Below, one piece after another: positions 15,972-24,505 of a stretch of 64,000 bases of DNA. The notes below the pieces were generated by a model. The model was given only the letters and a program-made list of their open reading frames with translations. It made no database searches and had not been told where the DNA came from. How positions within the stretch are numbered: the first letter of the stretch is position 1; every line of letters starts with the position of its first letter. The stretch is from Streptomyces sp. P3 (GTDB lineage: Bacteria > Actinomycetota > Actinomycetes > Streptomycetales > Streptomycetaceae), in assembly GCF_003032475.1 (NCBI RefSeq), contig NZ_CP028369.1:2790001-2854000 (forward strand), written 5' to 3'. The translations under genes were made by a program, and so were the position numbers.

Positions 15972-16253
15972 ATGCCCGTGCATCTCACGCCCGCACAGTT
16001 GACGGCCCTGACCGTTCTCGCCGCGGCGTCCGTCGTCTGGCTGCTCGTCCTGACCCGGGTCCTGCGCCGTATGCGGGCACGCGCCGCGGCTCACGCGGCC
16101 CTGCGCGCCGTTCCGGGCATCCCCGCCCTTCCCGCTCTTCCCGTCCTTGGAGGGCGGGAACGGACCGGACCCCACCGGGAGACCGTCGAACTGACCGTGG
16201 CGGAGGAGGACGCGTTCGCGGGCCTCGTGCGCCGGCTCGGCGACGGACGCTGA
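15972..16253 (+). CDS. Small single-pass membrane protein, unknown function
   Basis: This 93-residue protein has one hydrophobic segment (about residues 8-28: LTALTVLAAASVVWLLVLTRVL). A basic stretch RRMRARAAAHAALR follows, which should be cytoplasmic, and then a soluble tail with ELTVAEEDAFAGLVRRL. Codon use is typical of the genome. The ribosome site is weak. No family is recognised. It stands alone between fruA and the opposite-strand DUF6227 gene. Confidence 0.6.
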   Translation: MPVHLTPAQLTALTVLAAASVVWLLVLTRVLRRMRARAAAHAALRAVPGIPALPALPVLGGRERTGPHRETVELTVAEEDAFAGLVRRLGDGR

Positions 16254-16283
16254 TCCCCCGCCGGACGCTCCCGCTCCCTCTCC

Positions 16284-17030
16284 TCAGGAGACCTGGGCCG
16301 CCCGGCGCTCCATCGCGTCGCGTGCCGCGTCCTCCGACGCGTACACCTCGCACATGTGACGACCGTCGGGCGTGGCCGTGTGCTCGACCTCCCACAGGGA
16401 GATCTCCCGGCCGTCGCGCAGCAGGAAGGCGTGCTCGTAGAGCGAGTAGCCGAGGCCGATCCGGCCCGCGCGGCAAGGACGTCCGAAAGCCTGGGTGATC
16501 TGGTGCGCGAACGCCGACTTCAGCAGCGCGGTCGTGTCCGTGTCGGGCTGATCGGGGTTCTCCGCACGGCGCAGCAGCCTGCGCGCGTGGTCCGCCGAGT
16601 CGTCCGGTACGTACGTGTGCCGGGGCGCGGGCACCGGCGACAGCTGTACCAGTACCGGCAGTTCGAAGTCCGGCGTGTCCGACGGCAGGGGCAGCCGGGC
16701 GGTGGCGGCGCGCAGCTCCTCCTCGTCGACGTACACCTCGTGCTGCGGCTCGCTGCCCGGCGCGGTGTTGTGCACCAGCTCCCACAGCGTGAGCGCGCAG
16801 CCGTCGGCCAGCAGCCAGGTGTGCCGGTAGGTCTCCCGGTGCAGGCCCGCGCTGTGGTGCGCCGAGTGCAGGGAACTGTCGTGGGCCAGCGCGCAGTCGA
16901 GCCGGCGCAGGGCCTCGTCGGGCAGTTCGAAGGAGTTCAGGGCGCGACCCAGCAGTCGCGCGAGGTGCTCCTCCGGAGACTCGGGCGACTCGGCTGGTTC
17001 GTACGCTGTGGTCTCGTACGGAACGCTCAA
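16284..17030 (-). CDS. DUF6227 family protein (TTG start)
   Basis: This is a 248-residue soluble protein with two similar halves, each with a W-LL/FLL-x-DG-x-x-x-x-LWE pattern: TWLLADGCALTLWELVHNTA near residue 75 and AFLLRDGREISLWEVEHTAT near 210. The halves are probably duplicated. I recognise it as the Streptomyces-restricted DUF6227 family of unknown function. The start is TTG 17030, preceded by GGGAG at good spacing; no ATG or GTG fits the conserved N-terminus. No operon partner. Confidence 0.75.
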   Translation of the reverse strand: MSVPYETTAYEPAESPESPEEHLARLLGRALNSFELPDEALRRLDCALAHDSSLHSAHHSAGLHRETYRHTWLLADGCALTLWELVHNTAPGSEPQHEVYVDEEELRAATARLPLPSDTPDFELPVLVQLSPVPAPRHTYVPDDSADHARRLLRRAENPDQPDTDTTALLKSAFAHQITQAFGRPCRAGRIGLGYSLYEHAFLLRDGREISLWEVEHTATPDGRHMCEVYASEDAARDAMERRAAQVS

Positions 17031-17196
17031 GGTTTCTCCCGGCGTTGCTGCATGTCACCTTGTGGGTGCATACCGTAGCCCCTCGGTCGGACATCATGTC
17101 CGGGAACCGAGAAAACGTACGTCGAGGAAAACGCTCGGGCCGCGCGATCGGTTCCCGCACGGCCCGACGGACCCTCAAAAACCGCCGGTCATACGG

Positions 17197-18426
17197 TCAG
17201 ATTGCGCTGCCGGCCGTCCACTCGGCCCACGACAGGTTCCACCCGTTGAGCCCGTTGTCCGGGGCCACCGTCTTGTCGGGGGAGTTCTTGACGACCACCA
17301 CGTCACCGATCAACGACTGGTCGTAGAACCATTTGGCGGGCGTGTCGCCCCGCGCGCCCTGCACGTCGGCGAGCCCCACGCACCCGTGGCTGGTGCCGGT
17401 GCGGCCGAAGGGCGGATTGCCCTTCCTGTACCAGTAGTTGCCGTGGAGGAACGTCCCGGACGCGGTCAGCCGCATGGCGTGCGGTACGTCCGGGATGTCG
17501 TACTCGGAGCCCAGGTCGACCGTCCGGCTGTTCATACGCGTCTGCGTGAACTTCTCGGAGATCACCATGCGGCCGTTGTACGTGGTGTGCTCGGCGTCGC
17601 CCGACGAGATCGGGATCGCCTTCAGCGTCCGGCCGTCCCGCACGACCGTCATGGTCTGCGTGTTCACGTCGACCGTGGAGACCTGTGAACGCCCGACCGT
17701 GAAGGTGACAGTCTTCTTCTGCACGCCGTGGAGACCGTTCGCGCCCTCCACCCCGTCCAGGTCGATCTTCATCGTGACCTTGGAGCCGGCCTTCCAATAC
17801 TCCTCGGGCCGGAAGTCCAGCCGCTGCGCTCCGAACCAGTGCCCCACCACCTGCTGTCCGCTGCTGGAGGTGACCGTGATGTGCGACTGCACGGTTTTCC
17901 GGTCGCCGATGGCCTTGTCGAAGGTGAACGACACCGGCATCCCCACGCCCACCGTCGTGCCGTTGTCCGGTGTGTACGTGCCGATGAAGCTGTCGGCCGA
18001 AGAGACTGTGGTGAAAGTGGAGTTGGCGGCGGCCGTCCTGCCACTCGGGTCCTTCGCGGCCGCCGATATCCGGTACTTCGTCCCGCGCTCCAGCTGTTCC
18101 TTCGGCTTCCAGTTGCCGCCGTCCGCCGACAGGACGCCCTCGACGGCCTGCCCTGACCCGGCCACCGTCATCCGCACCTCGGTGAGTCTGCCCTCGCTGA
18201 CCTTCACCCCGGTCGTGTTGATCGACGCGCCCGTCGAGCCGTCCTTCGCCGAGATGACGATCTTCGCGGTGGACGTCCTGACGGCGCTCGCGCCGTCCTT
18301 GCCACCCTTGGCGTCGTCGTCCTCGGCACTGGCGCTGCCCCCGCAGGCGGTCAGGGTCAGGGCGCCGACGATCAGGGCCGCACAGGCTCCCACTGCGCGC
18401 CGCGCTGCTTTGTCCGCCGTTGTCAC
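17197..18426 (-). CDS. L,D-transpeptidase lipoprotein with Ig-like domains
   Basis: This is a 409-residue envelope enzyme making 3-3 peptidoglycan cross-links. The GTG 18426 start has GGAG seven bases upstream. The signal peptide ends in the lipobox LTAC (Cys28), so it is membrane-anchored. Two Ig-like domains follow (about 50-270, the second with YTPDNGTTVGVGMPVSFTFD). The YkuD catalytic domain comes next, with FLHGNYWYRKGNPPFG and the nucleophile motif SHGCVGL near residue 348. This is the architecture of mycobacterial LdtMt2-type enzymes. The upstream region holds a 12-bp direct repeat. Confidence 0.92.
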   Translation of the reverse strand: MTTADKAARRAVGACAALIVGALTLTACGGSASAEDDDAKGGKDGASAVRTSTAKIVISAKDGSTGASINTTGVKVSEGRLTEVRMTVAGSGQAVEGVLSADGGNWKPKEQLERGTKYRISAAAKDPSGRTAAANSTFTTVSSADSFIGTYTPDNGTTVGVGMPVSFTFDKAIGDRKTVQSHITVTSSSGQQVVGHWFGAQRLDFRPEEYWKAGSKVTMKIDLDGVEGANGLHGVQKKTVTFTVGRSQVSTVDVNTQTMTVVRDGRTLKAIPISSGDAEHTTYNGRMVISEKFTQTRMNSRTVDLGSEYDIPDVPHAMRLTASGTFLHGNYWYRKGNPPFGRTGTSHGCVGLADVQGARGDTPAKWFYDQSLIGDVVVVKNSPDKTVAPDNGLNGWNLSWAEWTAGSAI

Positions 18427-18740
18427 GGGCTGCTCCAACTTCGTGCGAGGTGAGTGATCCGCTCCGGTATCCGATCCGTTATCCGATCCGGTACGTGGAC
18501 AAGGAGGGAGCCGGTGGCCCACGGGGTTCCCTCCGGTCCCGGTTGGCACCGTCGCGTGACAGAACCCGGACAATGGCCCTCGGAGCGCCCGTCGCGGCGA
18601 CCATCACCCGTCCCGGAGCGCCCGTCAGCGGTGACAACCGCTTGTGGGCGAGCGCCCGTTGTCGGCCTGTCGGCCTGCGTACCGCTTCGCGGGCGACGGC
18701 CGTGTCCGGCCCGGGGACGACCGCCCTTCCCGGCGCACGC
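18427..18740. other. Intergenic region upstream of the transpeptidase
   Basis: It contains the transpeptidase promoter. TATCCGATCCG is repeated at 18468-18478 and 18480-18490 (period 12) within a longer run of ATCCG-type elements (18456-18492). No gene is supported between 18500 and 18740. Confidence 0.5.
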
Positions 18741-19781
18741 TCACGAGCCGTCGGACGACTCCCCGTACAACTCCCCGTACGACGGCCAGGTCCCGCCCGG
18801 CACGTCCACCGACTCGGCGGCGCGCACGGCCCGCACGATCGCCCGCGTCACCATGTCCGCGCCCGCCGCGAGCACGTCGTTCAGGGCGAGCGGGTTGCCG
18901 GGGTCTAGCGGACGCGTGCCCGTCGCCAGTGTGAAGACCGTGTCGCCGTCATGGAGCAGGTGCACCGGCCGCACGGCGCGCGCGATGCCGTCGTGCGCCG
19001 TCCCCGCCAGCTTCTGCGCCTGCGCCTTCGACAGGTCCGCGTCGGTGGCAACCACCGCGAGCGTCGTGTTGAGCGGCGCAGGGGCGTTCCTCGCGGCGCT
19101 CTCGGCCAGCCGACGGCGCGCGGCCTCGTGCACCCGCGCCCGAGGGTAGGTCACGCGCCCCTGGAACAGCTCTCCGTACAACACCCCGGTCTCCGGATCC
19201 AGCACCGATCCCACGGCGTTGGCCACCACCAGCGCGGCCACTGTGATCCCCGACGCGAGGACGACGCCTGCGGTGCCCACTCCACCCTTCATCGCTCCGA
19301 CGGCCGCGCCCGTGCCCGCGCCGACGCACCCCTGCGGCACCGGAGCTCCGGGTTCGCAGGCGGCGGCGGCCTCCACGGCCGCCCGGCCGGTGGCCGCGTC
19401 CGGCCGGGCCCGGAAGTCGCCGCCCCGACCCAGGTCGAAGACGCAGGCTGCCGGGACCACCGGCACGACGTGCCGCGGGTCCGGGCCGACGGGGATCCCG
19501 CGGCCCTGCTCCTCCAGCCAGGCCATCACACCGGACGCCGCGTCCAGCCCGTAGGCGCTGCCGCCGGTCAGCACGATCGCCTCGACCCGCTGGACCAGGT
19601 TGCGTGGATCGAGGGCGTCGGTCTCCTTGGTGCCGGGACCGCCGCCGCGTACGTCGACGGCGGCCACGGCACCGCCTTCCGGCGCGAGGACGACCGTGGC
19701 TCCGGTCAGCCAACCGTCGCCCGTCCGCGTGGCGTGCCCCACCCGCAGGCCGGCGACATCCGTCAGAGCGTCAACTGTCAT
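18741..19781 (-). CDS. P1-family (S58) peptidase, DmpA/NylC-like Ntn hydrolase
   Basis: This 346-residue protein belongs to the self-processing P1 family. It starts with ATG 19781 at TVDALTDVAGLRVGHATR. GGGPGTKETDALDP and VLTGGSAYGLDAASGVMAWLEEQGRG are the hallmarks of the large-subunit part. The autocleavage site is LNTTLAVVATDADLSKAQA near residue 254; cleavage before the Thr after Asn would expose the nucleophile. Relatives are aminopeptidases or amide and nylon-oligomer hydrolases. The substrate is not predictable. No signal peptide is present, so it is cytoplasmic. Confidence 0.9.
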   Translation of the reverse strand: MTVDALTDVAGLRVGHATRTGDGWLTGATVVLAPEGGAVAAVDVRGGGPGTKETDALDPRNLVQRVEAIVLTGGSAYGLDAASGVMAWLEEQGRGIPVGPDPRHVVPVVPAACVFDLGRGGDFRARPDAATGRAAVEAAAACEPGAPVPQGCVGAGTGAAVGAMKGGVGTAGVVLASGITVAALVVANAVGSVLDPETGVLYGELFQGRVTYPRARVHEAARRRLAESAARNAPAPLNTTLAVVATDADLSKAQAQKLAGTAHDGIARAVRPVHLLHDGDTVFTLATGTRPLDPGNPLALNDVLAAGADMVTRAIVRAVRAAESVDVPGGTWPSYGELYGESSDGS

Positions 19782-19821
19782 GGTGGCAGTCTCGCCCAGC
19801 ACGCCGGTCTCCCGGCTGCAC

Positions 19822-21198
19822 TCAGCCCTCCCGGCTCTCCGGCGCTTCCAGGCTCGTTCCCGCCGCAGCGCCCTTCCCCGCCTCCGCGTCCTTCCCGGCC
19901 TTCGCGCCCTTCCCGGCCTTCGCGTCCTTCCCGGCCTTCGCGCCCTCTCTCGCCTCCGCGTCCTTCCCCGCCGCCCGGTACTCCCGTGCCGACGTGTGCG
20001 CCGTCAGTGTCGTCCCGGCCGCGACCGCCAGTGCCGTCACCAGGCCCGCCGCCGGAACCGCCCACTCGCCCAGGAAGGTGCAGCAGATCACCAGCAACGC
20101 GGTGACCGGCAGCACCGACTGCTGGGCGGTGCCCACCTTGAAGTGCCGTGCGTGCAAGGCCCAGACCGTCGCCAGGAACAGTGCCGTCGGCAGCGTCACC
20201 GCAGCCGACGCGGCCGTCGTCGAGAGGTGGGCCTCGCCGATGGCCTGCTCGACGGCGACCTCCAGACCCGCGCCGATCGCGGCGGCGGAGGCGAAGACGA
20301 AGTAGTGCCCGTACCCCCACATGAACGCCTGCCTGCTGGTGCGCAGATGGCCGTGGATGGGCACCACGAAGTAGATCCACCAGGCGGCGAAGACGATCAG
20401 CAGCCCGCCCACCGCGATCGGCAGCAGCTCGCCCAACGCGTCGTTCTCGTCGATGCCGGACTTCACCGCGACCGTGGCCGCCGCGATCGTCTCGCCCAGC
20501 ACGATGATCGTGAACAGCCCGTACCGCTCCGCGATGTGATGCGGATGCCAGGACGTCGGCCGGTCCTTCTCGGCGTAGAGCGGCACGCACACCTCCACCA
20601 CCGCCATCGCCAGGAACAGCCATGTCCTGCCGCTCTCGGGCAGCATCAGCAGCCCCAGCCAGCCGACCTGGCAGACCAGCACGCCGCCCGCGTACCGCAG
20701 CGCGGCCGTCCGCTCCGCGCCCTCCGTCGACAGCGCCACGCGCAGCCACTGGGAGGACATGGCCACGCGCATGATGGCGTAGCCCAGCCAGACGGCCAGG
20801 AACTCGTGGTCCTCGAACGCCCGGGACACCCCCGCGGCGAGCACCAGCACTCCGGCGATCTGCACCAGCGTGACGATGCGGAAGAGGACGTCGTCGTTGT
20901 CGTAGGCCGAGGCGAACCAGGTGAAGTTCATCCAGGCCCACCAGATGGCGAAGAAGACCATCGCGTAGTTGAGGATTCCCTCGCCAGCGTGGGACTCCGC
21001 AACGGAGTGGACCAGTTGGACGCCCGCCTGGGCGACGGCGACCACGAAGCAGAGATCGAAGAAGAGCTCGAGCGGCGAGGCCACCCGATGCGCCTCGTCC
21101 CTGCCGCGCGAGGTGAGCCTGCGCACCGGTCTCCTGCGGGCGGGGGTGGGGACAGGTGCGCCGGAGGGGGAGGCCGGCCGAGTCGTACGGGGCGTCAT
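19822..21198 (-). CDS. LtrA-like (low temperature requirement A) membrane protein
   Basis: This 458-residue protein has many hydrophobic helices. The LtrA signature covers SPLELFFDLCFVVAVAQAG (residues 41-60), FFAIWWAWMNFTWFASAYDNDD, and HIAERYGLFTIIVLGETI. The role of LtrA proteins is unclear; low-temperature growth in Listeria is the only phenotype I know. The C-terminal 45 residues are an odd Lys/Ala/Gly/Asp repeat (KAGKDA- and KAGKGA-like units) encoded by an 18-bp DNA repeat. This is a soluble, charged tail unlike the family. The start is ATG 21198. Confidence 0.88.
   Translation of the reverse strand: MTPRTTRPASPSGAPVPTPARRRPVRRLTSRGRDEAHRVASPLELFFDLCFVVAVAQAGVQLVHSVAESHAGEGILNYAMVFFAIWWAWMNFTWFASAYDNDDVLFRIVTLVQIAGVLVLAAGVSRAFEDHEFLAVWLGYAIMRVAMSSQWLRVALSTEGAERTAALRYAGGVLVCQVGWLGLLMLPESGRTWLFLAMAVVEVCVPLYAEKDRPTSWHPHHIAERYGLFTIIVLGETIAAATVAVKSGIDENDALGELLPIAVGGLLIVFAAWWIYFVVPIHGHLRTSRQAFMWGYGHYFVFASAAAIGAGLEVAVEQAIGEAHLSTTAASAAVTLPTALFLATVWALHARHFKVGTAQQSVLPVTALLVICCTFLGEWAVPAAGLVTALAVAAGTTLTAHTSAREYRAAGKDAEAREGAKAGKDAKAGKGAKAGKDAEAGKGAAAGTSLEAPESREG
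19872..19970 (-). repeat. 18-bp tandem repeat in the C-terminal tail of the LtrA-like gene
   Basis: About 5.5 units of CCTTCCCGGCCTTCGCGC (plus-strand sense) start at 19872, 19890, 19908, 19926, 19944 and 19962. The middle three copies are almost identical. Each encodes six residues such as GAKAGK. Length polymorphism is likely. Confidence 0.85.
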
Positions 21199-21338
21199 GG
21201 GCCCCAGCACAGCAGATAACCGCGGGAAAATCCTCTGCGCGAGCCACCCGCCGTCGGCCGTCGGCAGCCGCGCCGCGGAGTTCGCGTCGGACGGCCCGGC
21301 CCGGGCGGGGCCGGTGGGCGGGGCCGTACTCTGGAGGC

Positions 21339-21521
21339 ATGAGCAGCCCCTCCGCCTCCGAGCCGCGCGACCCGAAGACCGCGTTGAACTTCGACGACCC
21401 GCTGGACCGGCAGTCCTCGGACGACACCGACCAGGGGTGGGGCGAGCGCCCGGCCGCCGACGGCGACAGCGCCGCGGACCTCAGGCGCTTCCTCGACGAG
21501 AAGCCGCCCCACCACATCTGA
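21339..21521 (+). CDS. Conserved small acidic protein of unknown function
   Basis: This 60-residue hydrophilic protein contains DPKTALNFDDPLDRQSSDDTDQGWGERP, and ADLRRFLDEKPPHHI at the C-terminus. It looks like a small protein widespread in Streptomyces that I have seen annotated only as hypothetical. It has no transmembrane segment or cysteine. GGAGG stands just one base before the ATG, too close for a normal ribosome site. A TACTCT -10-like hexamer seven bases upstream suggests a leaderless mRNA. It may act as an unfolded partner-binding peptide, but nothing shows this. Confidence 0.65.
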   Translation: MSSPSASEPRDPKTALNFDDPLDRQSSDDTDQGWGERPAADGDSAADLRRFLDEKPPHHI

Positions 21522-21600
21522 GGCCGCACAGGCCGTACAGGCCCGGCCGGCCGCAACGGCTGCCGGACGCCCTTCCGCGAGGCCCCCGGCAGCGCCGCCG

Positions 21601-22068
21601 CTACCGCTGGCTGTGGCCGTTGCCCCGCTGGGCGACCAGGGCGTCGCGGATCTCCTTGAGCACCTCCAGCTCGGTCACCTCGATGATCTCCCGCGTGCCC
21701 TCCTTGGCCTTCCTGCGGGCCTCGACCCTCGCCAGGTACTTGGCCATCGGCAGGACCATCAGGAAGTAGACGACCGCCGCGGTGATCACGAACGTGAGGG
21801 TCGCGCCGAGGACGGACCCCCACAGGATCCGGACACCGGTCGCGCTGTCTCCCGTCCCGGTGCAGGGCCCCTTGACGCAGGAGTAGTAGCTGTCCAGGTT
21901 CTTGGTGCCGACGGTTCCGATGACCGGGTTGATGATCCCCTTCACGACCGAGTTGACGATGTTCGTGAAGGCCGCGCCGATCACCACCGCGACGGCCAGG
22001 TCGACGACGTTGCCACGCATCAGGAACGCTTTGAAACCTTGCAGGACGCTTGCCTTCTGTTCGCTCAC
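21601..22068 (-). CDS. mscL: Large-conductance mechanosensitive channel MscL
   Basis: This 155-residue pentameric channel opens under membrane tension to release solutes on osmotic downshock. TM1 contains [37 protein letters not shown] (residues 13-49). A periplasmic loop follows with two Cys residues (YYSCVKGPC), then TM2 near residues 75-98 ([24 protein letters not shown]) and a charged cytoplasmic helix. The start is GTG 22068 with GAGGAG about ten bases upstream. No operon. Confidence 0.93.
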   Translation of the reverse strand: MSEQKASVLQGFKAFLMRGNVVDLAVAVVIGAAFTNIVNSVVKGIINPVIGTVGTKNLDSYYSCVKGPCTGTGDSATGVRILWGSVLGATLTFVITAAVVYFLMVLPMAKYLARVEARRKAKEGTREIIEVTELEVLKEIRDALVAQRGNGHSQR

Positions 22069-22188
22069 CTGGGGGACACTCCTCGCATGTGCAGGTTGTG
22101 GAACAAACAGCTCCGCAACCTACGTCAACGCTCGACGGGCGTGTCCAGCGAGGTCCCGTTGACGAGACCCCCAAGGGGAGACCTGACG

Positions 22189-22917
22189 TCACCACAGGGC
22201 CACCGAAAGCCGCGCAGCGGCGCTCGCGCCCGCCAGGCGTGCCGCTGTCGACCGGGGCACCGACAGCACGACCAGCGCGCCCGCGTCACTGACCGGCCCG
22301 GGACCCCCGGCCGGGGCGTCCAGCGGCTCGGGCACCTTGGTCACGAGTGCTCCACGGGCGATCAGCCGGGCCGTGCCGCCCCGCGCCGTCTGCTCGGCGG
22401 CGATGACGTCCACCCGGTCACCGGGGCGCAGCAGCCGGACGGCGGCGGCGTCGGCGATCCGCACCGGGGCCGACACCTTCCGGGCGGCGTGCGCGCCGGG
22501 TGAGGGGGCGTGCAGTGCCGACCGCGCGCGGTCGGGCGGGCTTGTGCTGCTCCGTTCCGACGGGTGCCCGCGCACCGGATCACCGATCCGAGGCCCGGCC
22601 GCGACCAGCGCGACGGCGGTGACGGCGAGACCGACCGCGAGGGCGCGCCTACGACCTCGGGCCGGCCGGCCCACCGGACCCAGCCGGTACCGCCCGCCGC
22701 GAACCCGCACCGGAGGAAAGGGCGGCACCTCCCGGTTGGCGGGCGTCTCCGCACCCGGCGGTCGCGAGGACGCCGGGGACGGGGACGACGTAGGGAACGG
22801 TGCCGAAGGGAAGAACGGGCGGCCGGGTGACGGATCCGAGAGGGAGGCCGCGGGACGGACGGGCCTGGCGGGAAGCGGTGCGGAAGGCAGGGGAGCGGAG
22901 GGAGGCGTAAGGGACAC
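22189..22917 (-). CDS. SAF-domain (CpaB/RcpC-like) protein
   Basis: This protein of about 242 residues starts from GTG 22917; the start is uncertain because a longer frame to 23007 is open. The N-terminal 100 residues are Pro/Ser-rich and poorly conserved. A basic segment and one transmembrane helix follow (ALAVGLAVTAVALVAAG). After it comes a SAF-type domain: KVSAPVRIADAAAVRLLRPGDRVDVIAA and GALVTKVP. This organisation matches the CpaB/RcpC family linked to Flp/tad pilus assembly, but no tad genes are nearby, so the job is unclear. Confidence 0.65.
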   Translation of the reverse strand: MSLTPPSAPLPSAPLPARPVRPAASLSDPSPGRPFFPSAPFPTSSPSPASSRPPGAETPANREVPPFPPVRVRGGRYRLGPVGRPARGRRRALAVGLAVTAVALVAAGPRIGDPVRGHPSERSSTSPPDRARSALHAPSPGAHAARKVSAPVRIADAAAVRLLRPGDRVDVIAAEQTARGGTARLIARGALVTKVPEPLDAPAGGPGPVSDAGALVVLSVPRSTAARLAGASAAARLSVALW

Positions 22918-23183
22918 GACGGGTTCACCACCTGCGACGAGGGACGTGCTTGCACAGCCACGATGGGCCTTCGCGGCGGCCCTCGCCGGAGCCGGTGGAC
23001 CAGTCACGGATTGTGGACAACTCCCTCACCCGAACGAGGAGTTCCGCCCCCGCGGCCTACACGGCTCCCGCGGCTACGTGGCCCCCCTATACCCCCAGTG
23101 CCCCCGCGACCTCCAGGGCTCCCGCGGCCCCCCGCAACCCCCACGCCCCCGGCCTCCGCCGCCCCCCGTCCCCACCCCCGTGG
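22918..23183. other. C-rich intergenic stretch
   Basis: The stretch 23040-23183 on the plus strand is dominated by C runs (CCCCC blocks separated by GCG, CTC or ACG) with several CCCGCGGC-type repeats. Any translation here is Pro-rich and unlikely to be a real protein. It sits between mtnP and the SAF gene, upstream of the latter. Confidence 0.4.
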
Positions 23184-24026
23184 CTACGGCAGCTCGAACC
23201 CCGGGTTCATGCCGCCCAGTGCGTTGCCGCACCGGCAGTTGCGGTCCTGCGTCGACGGCAGCGCGGCCACCGCGTCGAACAGCACGCCCCGCAGCCGGTC
23301 CACGTTCGCCGCGAACACCCGCAGCACTTCCTCGTGGGAGACGCCCTCGCCGCTCTCGGCGCCCGCGTCCAGATCGGTGACCAGGGTCAACGTGGTGTAG
23401 CAGAGCTCGAGTTCACGGGCCAGCGCCGCTTCCGGGTGGCCCGTCATGCCCACCACCGACCAGCCCTGCGCCTGGTGCCACAACGATTCGGCACGGGTGG
23501 AGAACCTCGGCCCCTCGATCACGACGAGGGTTCCGGCGTCCACCGGTTCCCACTCGCGGCCGCGTGCCGCCTTGAGCGCCGCGGCCCGTCCGGTGGGGCA
23601 GTAGGGGTCGGCCAGCGACACGTGCACCACCTGGGGCACCGTGCCGTCGGGCAGCGGCAGTCCGTCGAAGTAGGTCCCGGTCCGCGACTTGGTGCGGTCG
23701 ACCAGCTGGTCGGGCACGAGGAGCGTGCCGGGCCCGTACTCGGGGCGCAGGCCGCCCACCGCGCACGGGCCGAGGACCTGACGCACCCCGACCGAGCGCA
23801 GCGCCCACAGGTTGGCGCGGTAGTTGATGCGGTGGGGCGGCAGATGGTGGCCGCGTCCGTGCCGGGGCAGGAAGGCGACCCGCCGGCCTGCCACCTCGCC
23901 GAGGAAGAGGGAGTCGCTGGGCGGTCCGTAGGGGGTGTCGACCTGGAGTTCGGTCACGTCGTCCAGGAACGAGTAGAGGCCGGATCCCCCGATGACACCG
24001 ATCTCTGCGTTCGCCTTGTTCGCCAT
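23184..24026 (-). CDS. mtnP: S-methyl-5'-thioadenosine phosphorylase
   Basis: This 280-residue PNP/MTAP-family enzyme phosphorolyses methylthioadenosine (from polyamine or autoinducer synthesis) to adenine and methylthioribose-1-phosphate. IGVIGGSGLYSFLDD (residues 9-23) is the phosphate-site start. FLPRHGRGHHLPPHRINYRANLWAL carries the family signature. VVIEGPRFSTRAESLWHQAQGWSVVGMTGHPEAALARELELCY holds the base and ribose contacts. It could also act on inosine-type nucleosides; this family is hard to split by sequence. The start is ATG 24026. Confidence 0.88.
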   Translation of the reverse strand: MANKANAEIGVIGGSGLYSFLDDVTELQVDTPYGPPSDSLFLGEVAGRRVAFLPRHGRGHHLPPHRINYRANLWALRSVGVRQVLGPCAVGGLRPEYGPGTLLVPDQLVDRTKSRTGTYFDGLPLPDGTVPQVVHVSLADPYCPTGRAAALKAARGREWEPVDAGTLVVIEGPRFSTRAESLWHQAQGWSVVGMTGHPEAALARELELCYTTLTLVTDLDAGAESGEGVSHEEVLRVFAANVDRLRGVLFDAVAALPSTQDRNCRCGNALGGMNPGFELP

Positions 24027-24111
24027 GCGTCGCACCCTAACCGCACGGCGGAACGCCGAGGACCCCGCCGTCGGACGACGACAGGGTCCCGTAAGAAAGG
24101 CGAAAGGCGTC

Positions 24112-24438
24112 CTACGCGGCGGAGCTGCTGCCGGCGGAGGTGCCGCTGCTCGACGACTTGGAGTCCGAGGACGACGACGAGCTCGTGCTCGACGACTTCG
24201 CGTCGGAACCGGACGTCGACGACTTCGAGGACGACGACGCCGGCGAGCTGCTCGACGAGGAGCCGCGGCTGTCGTTGCGGTAGAAACCGGAGCCCTTGAA
24301 GACGATGCCGACGGCGGAGAACACCTTCTTGAGGCGGCCACCGCAGTTGGGGCACTCGGTCAGGGCATCGTCGGTGAACTTCTGCACCGCCTCGAGGCCC
24401 TCGCCGCACTCGGTGCACTGGTACTGATAGGTCGGCAC
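24112..24438 (-). CDS. FmdB-type zinc-ribbon protein, Ruc-like
   Basis: This 108-residue protein begins MPTYQYQCTECG. Two CxxC pairs (Cys8-Cys11 and Cys29-Cys32) make an FmdB/CxxC_CxxC_SSSS zinc ribbon. From about residue 60 the tail is almost pure Ser with Asp, Lys, Thr and Ala. This is the architecture of the mycobacterial Rv0991c product Ruc, a redox-regulated chaperone that unfolds and becomes active when the zinc cysteines are oxidised. The GTG start has AGGAGG upstream, and a CIRCE element overlaps that region, matching HrcA control known for Rv0991c. Function by homology is inference. Confidence 0.85.
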   Translation of the reverse strand: MPTYQYQCTECGEGLEAVQKFTDDALTECPNCGGRLKKVFSAVGIVFKGSGFYRNDSRGSSSSSSPASSSSKSSTSGSDAKSSSTSSSSSSDSKSSSSGTSAGSSSAA

Positions 24439-24448
24439 TGTCTTCCTC

Positions 24449-24475
24449 CTGGCACTCTCACTCAGTGAGTGCTAA
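24449..24475 (-). promoter_or_regulatory. CIRCE element (HrcA operator) upstream of the FmdB/Ruc-like gene
   Basis: On the minus strand the sequence is TTAGCACTC, nine bases, then GAGTGCCAG. The HrcA consensus is TTAGCACTC-N9-GAGTGCTAA, so 16 of 18 arm positions match and the spacer is exact. It lies 11-37 bases before the GTG start and touches the ribosome site. HrcA binding here would give heat-shock induction together with groE. Confidence 0.85.
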
Positions 24476-24505
24476 CGACGGTCTATCTTGACGCATTCCC
24501 CGGGT

